A stretch of 12,107 bases of DNA from an uncultured Kouleothrix sp. (GTDB lineage Bacteria; Chloroflexota; Chloroflexia; Chloroflexales; Roseiflexaceae). The translations under genes and the position numbers were made by a program. Every line of letters begins with the position of its first letter. Position 1 is the stretch's first letter. Below, piece by piece: positions 1 to 6,800 of this stretch. The DNA is taken from positions 1 to 12,107 of the forward strand of contig CALLYN010000565.1 in the NCBI GenBank assembly GCA_937858455.1, in the 5' to 3' direction. The notes beneath the pieces are model-generated. The model had not been told where the DNA came from. It did not search any database and saw nothing but the letters and a program-made list of their open reading frames with translations.

Positions 1-247
1 CGAACAGCGCTACGTGGATCAACTCGAACTGCTCCGCACCATCGGTCGGCTCGGGCGCGCCAGCAAGCACGCGCGGCTCGTCGCCGGCGCGCCAGACCAG
101 CTGAGCAAGCGCAGGGGCAAAACAAGAATCCAGCGCCGCGATACAGCAGCGCACGCCATCGTCAAGCGTGCGAGCCTGAGCAATATGTTCGGCAAACTGG
201 CTATAGAAGTGGCCTAGCTCGGTGTCCGCGGTGGATGGATACGCCAT
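1..247 (-). CDS. N-terminal part of a putative GAF-type sensory protein, running off the left edge
   Basis: Reading leftwards from the ATG at 247, the frame stays open for 82 codons to the window edge, so the gene is truncated here. The start is supported by CAGGAG about seven bases upstream and by a promoter-like pair at 289-317. The protein begins MAYPSTADTELGHFYSQF, then has an amphipathic helix (AEHIAQARTLDDGVRCCIAALDS) followed by alternating hydrophobic residues (APALAQLVWRAGDEPRVLAG). This helix-then-strand pattern resembles the start of GAF domains, which bind small ligands or chromophores and usually sit in front of kinase, cyclase or DNA-binding modules. The output domain lies outside the window. 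That it is a gene is fairly secure; the GAF assignment rests on overall pattern only and could be wrong. Confidence 0.6.
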   Translation of the reverse strand, partial: MAYPSTADTELGHFYSQFAEHIAQARTLDDGVRCCIAALDSCFAPALAQLVWRAGDEPRVLAGAPEPTDGAEQFELIHVALF

Positions 248-288
248 ACTACCACTCCTGAAGACGTACGAGCTGTTTGGTGGCGTTC

Positions 289-317
289 ATCTTACCAGAT
301 TTACCGTTCTTTGACAA
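289..317 (-). promoter_or_regulatory. Candidate sigma70-type promoter of the leftward partial gene
   Basis: On the minus strand TTGTCA (317-312, five of six matches to TTGACA) and TAAGAT (294-289, four of six to TATAAT) are separated by exactly 17 bases. Transcription would begin near 282, leaving about 35 untranslated bases that include the CAGGAG ribosome site before the ATG at 247. The pair is seen in the sequence; its activity is inferred. Confidence 0.5.
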
Positions 318-529
318 AGCAGGCAGCGCCGTAAGCAGGGCGTGTGCAACGGCCTTGACGCCACCCTCTGACCCGCCCACCGCATACGGAAGCGGAAAAA
401 CCACACGCCGATACAGAAGCGAATACCGGCTTGCCGAGGGAAGAGCGCGGCATCTGCATAAGCTGTACCACAGATTCTGTGAGGCATTGGAATGCCGCCG
501 AGCGGTACGCGCAAGCCGCGCAGCCCCGT
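318..529. other. Non-coding stretch between divergent promoters
   Basis: This is the middle of the 359-base gap between the two divergent genes. Several frames are open across it on both strands, but their translations are rich in Arg, Cys and Ala, lack domain-like patterns and have no ribosome sites, so I read none as a gene. I see no tRNA, repeat or clear operator in it. Confidence 0.5.
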
Positions 530-558
530 TTGACGGTGCGACGCCGGGTTGGTATAAT
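530..558 (+). promoter_or_regulatory. Near-consensus sigma70-type promoter of the membrane protein gene
   Basis: TTGACG (530-535) and a perfect TATAAT (553-558) are 17 bases apart, eleven of twelve matches to consensus at ideal spacing. Transcription should start near 565, giving an untranslated leader of about 42 bases before the ATG at 607. Its position argues against any start codon upstream of 565 for the gene that follows. It suggests strong or constitutive expression. Confidence 0.8.
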
Positions 559-593
559 CGGCATGCTGTTCGATTTTTCACAGGCACGCGCCC

Positions 594-599
594 AGGAGG
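594..599 (+). promoter_or_regulatory. Ribosome binding site that fixes the start at 607
   Basis: AGGAGG, a full Shine-Dalgarno match, ends seven bases before the ATG at 607. The same frame is open back to 277, so this site and the promoter at 530-558 decide the start. Confidence 0.85.
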
Positions 600-606
600 C
601 CCGCGT

Positions 607-1107
607 ATGGATCCAGTAACGTACCTTACAACCTTCAATCCCACATTCGGAGCGCTCGAATGGGTCTTTTTCGCCGCCCAGATCGCGCTCGCGCTGGCCG
701 GGGCCTATCTGGTGTTTCTGCGCGCCGAGCCGCACCCTATTCGCCGAGATACAGCGCGCAACCTAGGCTACGCGCTGCTGATCGTCGGCGTGGTCGGCAT
801 AGTGCTGGGTGCGCTGCGGCTGGTGCCGGTCGAGCTCTTCACCATGCCGATCTGGTTTACCTTGGTCACGGTCATCGAGGTGGCCCTGGCGGCATATGCG
901 GCGTATTTCCTGCTGGCCGTGCTGCCTGGCCGGGTAGCGGCCTACGACGAAGCCAACCGCAAAAGCGGGCGCCGCAGCGTGGCCCGGCCACAGCCGGCGC
1001 TGCAGGCCAATGGCACGAATGGCACCACTTCGATCAATGGGCCGCGGCCGCCGGCAACCACCACGCGCCGCGATGCACGACGCGATCGCAAGCGCCGCTC
1101 GAAGTAG
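607..1107 (+). CDS. Three-helix membrane protein of unknown function with a basic C-terminal tail
   Basis: The product is 166 residues. Three hydrophobic stretches are visible: about 17-38 (WVFFAAQIALALAGAYLVFL), 53-73 (LGYALLIVGVVGIVLGAL) and 80-106 (PIWFTLVTVIEVALAAYAAY and onward). A loop of about 15 residues with Arg, His and Glu joins the first two. Residues 107-166 are polar, with a low-complexity Asn/Gly/Thr/Pro part and a strongly basic end (RRDARRDRKRRSK). By the positive-inside rule the tail should be cytoplasmic, where it could touch nucleic acid, ribosomes or acidic lipids; that is speculation. The start at 607 is chosen for its AGGAGG site and upstream promoter. The gene stands alone, diverging from the GAF-like gene and converging on the transglycosylase gene, and ends in a strong hairpin. 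I do not recognise the family. Confidence 0.85.
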   Translation: MDPVTYLTTFNPTFGALEWVFFAAQIALALAGAYLVFLRAEPHPIRRDTARNLGYALLIVGVVGIVLGALRLVPVELFTMPIWFTLVTVIEVALAAYAAYFLLAVLPGRVAAYDEANRKSGRRSVARPQPALQANGTNGTTSINGPRPPATTTRRDARRDRKRRSK

Positions 1108-1124
1108 CCCCTGTAGAGCAACGC

Positions 1125-1178
1125 AACGTCGAAGCGCGTAGACGGCCAGCTATCTGGCCGTCTACGCGCTTCGACGTT
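1125..1178 (+). terminator. Rho-independent terminator with a perfect 25-bp stem
   Basis: Bases 1125-1149 and 1154-1178 are exact reverse complements around a four-base CTAT loop. The right side runs into TTTCGTTTT. The hairpin begins 17 bases after the stop codon of the membrane protein gene, so it should terminate that transcript. The stem is far longer than the usual 7-12 pairs. There is no T-tract in the leftward direction. Confidence 0.85.
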
Positions 1179-1203
1179 TCGTTTTGCAATTGATCATTTA
1201 TAG

Positions 1204-1246
1204 ATTGTGTTGCACTACGTGGCTTCGCCACGTAGTGCAACACAAT
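1204..1246. repeat. Perfect 20-bp inverted repeat with a three-base loop
   Basis: Bases 1204-1223 and 1227-1246 are exact reverse complements around TTC. No T-tract follows on either strand, so it is not a classical terminator. It may act as an mRNA 3' end stabiliser, a back-up termination site or a REP-like element. Its core, GGCTTCGCC, is nearly shared with the next palindrome. Confidence 0.8.
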
Positions 1247-1252
1247 AAGCAA

Positions 1253-1279
1253 TTTGGGGGCAGCTTCGCCGCCACCAAA
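1253..1279. repeat. Imperfect palindrome with GCTTCGC core
   Basis: The arms are TTTGG (1253-1257) with CCAAA (1275-1279), GGC (1259-1261) with GCC (1271-1273), and GC with GC around a TTC loop (1265-1267). Positions 1258/1274 and 1262/1270 are mismatched. In leftward RNA the inner mismatch becomes a G-U pair. An alternative pairing uses TGGGGG (1255-1260) with CCCCCA (1280-1285). It resembles G/C-rich palindromes scattered in gaps between genes in this group; that comparison is from general knowledge. Confidence 0.6.
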
Positions 1280-1347
1280 CCCCCACTAAAGTGTCAGTAA
1301 TCAATTGAGGCAGCCGAACAAGGCAACTGCGCAAGTCCTAACGAAAT

Positions 1348-1372
1348 TTCGGGGCGGCAATGCCACCCCGAA
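1348..1372 (-). terminator. Probable terminator of the lytic transglycosylase gene
   Basis: TTCGGGG (1348-1354) pairs with CCCCGAA (1366-1372), and GGC (1356-1358) with GCC (1362-1364), around an AAT loop. The one mismatch (1355/1365) is C-A in rightward RNA but a G-U wobble in leftward RNA. The stem is therefore a continuous 11 pairs only for the leftward transcript, which ends in ATTTCGTT. It lies 28 bases past the stop codon of the leftward gene. Confidence 0.65.
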
Positions 1373-1399
1373 CCCCGCCATCAAGCAAGCGATCAGCCG

Positions 1400-3808
1400 C
1401 TAAGGCGCCGCGTACAGCCCACGGTACGCAGCATAGTAGCCGTAGATCAGCTTCACATAGGCGCGCGTCTCGGGGTAGTCGATCGACTCGACGAACCGGT
1501 CGGTGTCGGGCACGCTGTCGCCGCCGGCCCAGCGCTGCGCGTTGCCTAGCCCGCCATTATAGGCCGCCAGGCCACCAGGCAGGCTGCCGGACATAGCCGC
1601 GATCTGGCGGCTCAGGTAGAACGCGCCAAAGCGAATACCAACCGCTGGGCGATACAGATCCGCCGTCGCAAAGTCGGCCACGCCCAGGTTCTGCGCGATC
1701 CCCTGCGCTGTAGCCGGCATCACCTGGGCCAGCCCCACGGCGCCCGCCGCCGACACCGCGCCGGGGTTGAACAGGCTTTCCTGCCGCAGCGTAGCGTAGA
1801 GCAGCAGCGGGTCGAGACCGTGCTGGCGCGCTTGAGCCAGCATCACATCGCCGTAGGGCACCGGGAAGACCAGCCGGCGTAGCGCCAGCGGCGTGGCCGC
1901 GCCATCCTGGGCAGGGGCCAGGCTTAGCACATCCTCGGCGGCCTTGAGCGCGATATATGGCACGCCGTGCTCGTAGGCCAGGCGCGCCAGCTGGTACAGC
2001 CGTACGGGGTCGTCGCGCCAGGCTGCGCGCGCCTCATTCCACTCGGCGATCGCCTCGGGCTGCAAGCCAACATCGGCAAGCGCAAGCGCGCGCTGTAGCT
2101 GCGGCGCGCGCGCAACTTCGGCGGCATACCCCTGCGTGCCGACGTGAAGCGGCGGCTGGCGCGACCAGGTGGCGATCCAGTCCTCGGCGGCGCGCCAGCT
2201 GTCGGCATCGATTGGCGCGTCGAGCGGCAGCGTGCCGCTGATCGGCAAGCTCAGCAGGTCGGCGGCGCGCGCGGCGTAGTAGGAGTCGGGCGCGGCGGCG
2301 CGCGCGGCGTTGAGCTGCGCAGTGTAGTCGGGCGATTGGGCCTCGCGGGCGCGCGCGCTCCAGAAGGCTGCCTGGGCCGCCGCCGCGCCGGTGGTATGCT
2401 GGCGCAGAAGATCCCACGCCGCATACGCAGCGCCGTTTTTGCCGGCGTTGAACAGCGCCCAGCCGGCAGCGTACAGCGCGTCGTGCGCCTGATCGCTGTC
2501 GGGGTAGCGGTGCCCCAGCTCGAGCCGCTGCGCGAGCGCGCCCTCGGCGTCGTTCTGGCGGGCCAGCAATGCCGCCGCGCGTGCCAGCGCCTCGGGCGCC
2601 AGCGAGTCGTCGGGGTAGGCATCGGCGAACTGCCGGTACCCTTCGATCGCGGCGGCGGCATCGCCGCCCTGGCCGGTGGTTTGTACCCAATCGAGCTGAG
2701 CCTGCCGGCCAACCGGGCGATCGGGCGTGGCGGCGGCAAGCTCCGCCAATTCGGCAAGCGCGCCGGCGAAGTCGCCCTGGGCACGGCGGGCCAGCGCGCG
2801 TAGGCGCCGCAGCTCGCGTGCATCGTCGCCGGAAGCAGCCTGGATCGCGGCGTCGTAGAGCGGCAGCGCGGCATCCCACTGCTCGTGGGCGGCATACACT
2901 CGCGCGGCAGCGGCGGGCGCAAGCCCGGCTTCGGGGTCGGCAGCCAGGCGCGCCAGCGCATCCAGAGCCTGCGGAGTAGCGGGCAGCCGCTCGGCCAGCT
3001 CGCGGCGCCAGGCATGCGCCTCGGCCGGCGCGCCCTGAGCTTCGGCCAGGGCTGCGGCATCGAGCAGCAGGCGCGCGCGGTAGCCAGGAGCCTCGGCCAG
3101 ATCGAGCAGCGCGCGGTATAGCGCAAGCGCCCGGTCGGGCTGGCCGATCGCCAGCCGCAGCGCAATCGCCTTTTCGTACGCGCCAGCGCGCTCGCCGCGC
3201 ACAATCTCGCCAGCGGCTACAGCCTCATAGCCGGCCGCAGCCGCGTCGTTCCGGCCAAGTGCCTGCTGCTGGGCCGCCTGGCGCAGCCGCGCGTATGGCT
3301 CGAGCACTGTGTTGAAGCCGCGATAGCGCTCGTATGCGGCAGCGGCGTCGGCCCAGGTACCCGCCTGCTCGTAGCCGCGCGCCAGCAGAAATACGCCGCG
3401 CGCGTAGAGATCATCGGCAGGGTGAAGCGCATCGGGCTGCGGGCCACTGGCGAGGAATGTGCGGATCGCCTCGATCGCCGAGGTCCAGCGATTGCGCAAC
3501 GCGAAGCTTTCGGCCAGGTAGAACGCGGCCGGCCGAGCCTCGGCGCTGGTCGGGTGCGCGTCGAGCAGCGCGCGTAGGTCGACCGCGGCCGCGTCGTAGT
3601 CGCCATTGGCGCGCGCGCGCAAGGCCCGGCCAAGCAGCTCGGGGGCGGCAAGCGCGGCGAGTGCGGGGGTGGCGGTAGGGGCAGCTGACGGCGCCGGTAG
3701 GGGCGAGGGCGACGGATCCGGTACCGAGGGTGAAACGATATCGCAGGCCGCCAGCAGCAGCGCCAGCAGTGGCACAAGCCAGCCGGCGCGTCGTGGTGGT
3801 TTGTTCAT
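1400..3808 (-). CDS. Lipid-anchored lytic transglycosylase with a TPR-like helical superhelix (SLT family)
   Basis: The product (802 residues) should cut the MurNAc-GlcNAc bond of peptidoglycan, forming 1,6-anhydro ends, on the outer face of the membrane. MNKPPRRAGWLVPLLALLLAAC is a lipoprotein signal with lipobox LAAC; Cys22 would be lipidated. A Pro/Ser/Ala linker follows (about 23-55), then about 580 residues of Ala-rich helical repeats (for example AFYLAESFALRNRWTSAIEA) like the superhelix of Slt70-type enzymes. The C-terminal SLT domain (about 650-780) has the catalytic Glu near 677 in LRQESLFNP, then GLAQVMP, AAYNGG near 748-753 and ESIDYPETRAYV near 774. Family motifs are intact, so activity is expected. 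In-frame ATGs exist upstream (3817), but only 3808 begins right at the signal peptide. No Shine-Dalgarno is visible. It lies 91 bases after the regulator gene on the same strand, apparently with its own promoter. Confidence 0.93.
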   Translation of the reverse strand: MNKPPRRAGWLVPLLALLLAACDIVSPSVPDPSPSPLPAPSAAPTATPALAALAAPELLGRALRARANGDYDAAAVDLRALLDAHPTSAEARPAAFYLAESFALRNRWTSAIEAIRTFLASGPQPDALHPADDLYARGVFLLARGYEQAGTWADAAAAYERYRGFNTVLEPYARLRQAAQQQALGRNDAAAAGYEAVAAGEIVRGERAGAYEKAIALRLAIGQPDRALALYRALLDLAEAPGYRARLLLDAAALAEAQGAPAEAHAWRRELAERLPATPQALDALARLAADPEAGLAPAAAARVYAAHEQWDAALPLYDAAIQAASGDDARELRRLRALARRAQGDFAGALAELAELAAATPDRPVGRQAQLDWVQTTGQGGDAAAAIEGYRQFADAYPDDSLAPEALARAAALLARQNDAEGALAQRLELGHRYPDSDQAHDALYAAGWALFNAGKNGAAYAAWDLLRQHTTGAAAAQAAFWSARAREAQSPDYTAQLNAARAAAPDSYYAARAADLLSLPISGTLPLDAPIDADSWRAAEDWIATWSRQPPLHVGTQGYAAEVARAPQLQRALALADVGLQPEAIAEWNEARAAWRDDPVRLYQLARLAYEHGVPYIALKAAEDVLSLAPAQDGAATPLALRRLVFPVPYGDVMLAQARQHGLDPLLLYATLRQESLFNPGAVSAAGAVGLAQVMPATAQGIAQNLGVADFATADLYRPAVGIRFGAFYLSRQIAAMSGSLPGGLAAYNGGLGNAQRWAGGDSVPDTDRFVESIDYPETRAYVKLIYGYYAAYRGLYAAP

Positions 3809-3815
3809 GGCCGGC

Positions 3816-3821
3816 ATTGTA
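3816..3821 (-). promoter_or_regulatory. Extended -10 element suggesting a leaderless transglycosylase mRNA
   Basis: On the minus strand TGGTACAAT contains a -10 match (TACAAT, five of six) with the TGN extension. Its last base is eight bases before the ATG at 3808, so transcription would start at or within a base or two of the start codon. No convincing -35 hexamer is found at 16-18 bases, as expected for an extended -10. This fits the missing ribosome site. Confidence 0.5.
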
Positions 3822-3860
3822 CCACACGGCGCGCCTGTAGCGGGCTTACAGCGCCGGCAA

Positions 3861-3886
3861 CCGCCGCACTCAATCGCCAGCGGCGG
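3861..3886 (-). terminator. Weak hairpin just after the regulator gene
   Basis: CCGCCGC (3861-3867) and GCGGCGG (3880-3886) are exact reverse complements with a 12-base loop, starting 13 bases past the regulator stop codon. No T-tract follows in the leftward direction, so termination would be partial or factor-dependent, and read-through into the transglycosylase gene is possible. Confidence 0.3.
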
Positions 3887-3899
3887 GCGCCTCACACAG

Positions 3900-6800
3900 C
3901 TATGGCGTGCGGCCCCAGCGCTCGATCATTGCTCGGTTTGAGGGCACTTTCTCGAGAAACGAGCGGCGCCAGGCTGGGTCGCTGATCCGCTCGGCGCGAG
4001 CCATCACAAGCTCGTAGCCAGCCCGAATAATCGCCGGCATGGGGATGGCGAAAGGCGGGACTGTGGGATCATGCGCGAGCGCCGCACAGACATCGGCAAT
4101 AGCGAGGTAGGTGAGCACCGCTTCGTCCATGGTCGCGGCCCCATGGTCGTGCAGGTAGGCCCACACCTGGCCGGCCGCCTCGAGCGCATCCGCGTGGCGG
4201 CCCTGGTGCAGCGCGCATTTGGCCAGCAAAGCTTTGCTTTCTATCACCCGCGCCGTCAGGCCTAGCTCGGTATCGATCCGGTGCGCCTCGTGAAGGTGGC
4301 GCGCCGCATTGGTATGATCGCCGAGCAGCTCGGCGAGATGCCCAAGCTCCCACTGGTTGGCGGCGCACAGCGCAGCGTCATCGACGAGCTGCGCCTCGCT
4401 CAAGCCCTGCTCCAACAGCGGCTTTGCGGCCGCGAGGTCGCCGCTCAGCAGCATAACCCCGCCGAGGTTGCCGACAATGTACGCGTGGCCATGGCGATCG
4501 CCGATCAGGTCGCACAAAACAAGCCCCTGCTCGAGGTAGTGGCGCGCCTGCTCGAACTGGCCGAGGTACTGGTAGGCAGCGCCCAGGTTGCTCAGCGCCC
4601 GCGCTTCGAGCGCGCGGTCGCCGCCGTGGCGCACAAGCTCGTACACATCGGTCCAGAGCTCTGCGGCGCGGCCGTAATCGCCGGCATAGGCTTCGTGCAG
4701 CGCGAGCATGCCCAAGGCGTACGCGATCGCCCATTCGTCGCTGGCGGCGCGCGCGCGGGCCAGCGCCCACTCGGCGGTTGGCCGCGATGCCGGCGCGCCC
4801 AGGCGTGTCAGCGCCGCAGCTTTCAAGCAGAGCGCGCGCGCCTCGATGCTCGGCTGGTGCGCGGCCTGCGCTGCGGCCACAACCGTATCGGCGGCTGGCG
4901 CCATAGCGGCGTACTCGCCGCGCGCGTTCAGATTCTTGAGCTGGCGCAGCAGCGCTTCAGCCCGCCACGCAGGGTTAGCCGCCGCATCGGCGATCGCCAG
5001 CAGCGCAGCGATATCGGCCTGCTCGGCGGCGCGGTCGCCGGCCAGGAATAGCGCAGCCTGGCGCCCACTCAGCGCGCGCCAGCGCTGATCGAGATCTGCC
5101 GGCTCGAGCAGCGCCAGAGCGCGGTCGAAAAACGTTCGGGCCTCGATGGTGGCGCCCTGCGCGGTGGCGCGCGTGCCAGCGAGGATCCAGTATTCGGCGG
5201 CCGGTTGCGCCTGCCCAGCCTGGCTATAGTGCAGAGCCAGCAGCTCGGGCTGCGCCGCAGCGAGCTGCGGAAAGCGCGCCTCGTAGGTTTCCGCAATGCG
5301 CCAGTGATACTGCTGGCGCACACGCCTGAGCAGCGCCGCGTGCGCCACTTCTTGAATCAGGGCATGCTTAAACGCATAGTGCAGATCGGGGGCGCCAGGC
5401 CGGGCTACCAGCAGCTCGGCCTCGACGAGCAGCGTGAGGTCGGCCTGCAGGCGTGCTTCATCGTAGGGCACGGCCGCCGCGAGCAACGAGTACGCAAACT
5501 CGCGGCCAAGCGCCGCAGCCCACCCGGCCGTCTCCCTGGCGCGGCCCACCCGATCGAGCCGCGCCAGCAGCGGGTCGTTCAGCGTCGCGGGGATTCTGGC
5601 AGGCTCCGGCGCGGCTGCGGCTTCGAGCAGCATTTTAGTCAGCTCTTCCGCGAAGAGTGGAATGCCGTCGCTCTGCGCGACGATATGCTGGTGCATCGCG
5701 CCGGGCAGCGCCGCCTCGCCCGCCAGGTCGGCGATCATACGCTCGATGTCGGCCGGGCTAAGCGAGGCAAGGTCGATCCGGCGCAGCCGCCGGTTTGGCG
5801 GCCAGGGCGGGCTAAATGACCCGCGATAGGTGAACAATGCTATGCAGCGAGCAGCGGCCAGCGCGTCGAGCGACAAGCCTAGCCACTCGATCGTCGACGG
5901 GTCGGCCCAGTGCAGGTCTTCGACCACCAGCACCACCGGCTGCTGGGCAGAGTAGCGCTGCAGCAGCGCGACAAACACCTCGCGGATGCGCTCGCGCTGC
6001 TGAGCGGTGATGGTTTCGGGCGCGGGCGGATCGGTTGGCAGCCCCAGCAGCTGCGCCAGCAGCCAGGCGGCGCCGGATTCGTCCAGGGCATAGCGCGAGA
6101 GCGTATCGTCGAGCCGCGCGCGCCGCGTCTCCGGGCCATCGCCTGGCTCGATACCCAGCAGCTGCTCAAGCAGGCCGACGATCGGGTACAGGCGGGTATT
6201 CTGAAAGTATGGCGAGCAGCTGGCCTGCAGCCAGGCCGTGGTGGGCGCGCGCCGCTGCTGCAGCTCCCACACCAGGCGCGATTTCCCAATGCCCGGCTCG
6301 CCGACAAGCGCGAAGATCGCCCCCACGCCCTGCGCGGCGGCCTCAGCGGCGCCACTCAGCTGGCGCAGCTCGGCGTCGCGTCCGACAAAGCGCGTCAGGC
6401 GGCGCATCTGCGCGAGCCAATCGAGGTGGTTGTGCAGCTGGCTTTCGCCGTACACGCGATAGATCGCGGCCGGCTGCGCCGTTCCCACGAGCACCTGCTC
6501 CTCCACACGTTGGTATTCGAAGCGGCCCCGCACCAGCGGCTCGGTGCTGGCCGTGATCAGCACGGCGCCTGGCTCGGCCAGGGCCATGCACGCGTGCGCC
6601 AGGCTGGGCACATCGCCCACCGGCTCGCGCCTCACACGATCGGCCGCGTCGTCGCTCACCACCATCGTGCCGGTGTGGATGCCGACACGCACCTGCGCCA
6701 GATCGCGCGACGCGGCGACCAGCGCCAGGCCGACATGCACGGCGCGCCGCGCCGCATCTTCGTACGCCTGCGGGTAGCCAAAGTAGATCAGCCACTCGTC

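Noticed and set aside
249..290. Thirteen-codon leader peptide (MNATKQLVRLQEW) before the leftward partial gene.
   Set aside because: Its ATG overlaps the -10 element and would lie upstream of the predicted transcription start, and it has no ribosome site.
277..606. Upstream extension of the membrane protein frame (110 more codons).
   Set aside because: The added sequence is Arg/Cys/Ala-rich and not protein-like. The TATAAT promoter and AGGAGG site lie inside it and point to 607 as the start.
1187..1307. MITE-like element bounded by CAATTGAT and ATCAATTG with hairpins inside.
   Set aside because: Eight-base ends built on the palindrome CAATTG are weak evidence, and no target-site duplication flanks them.
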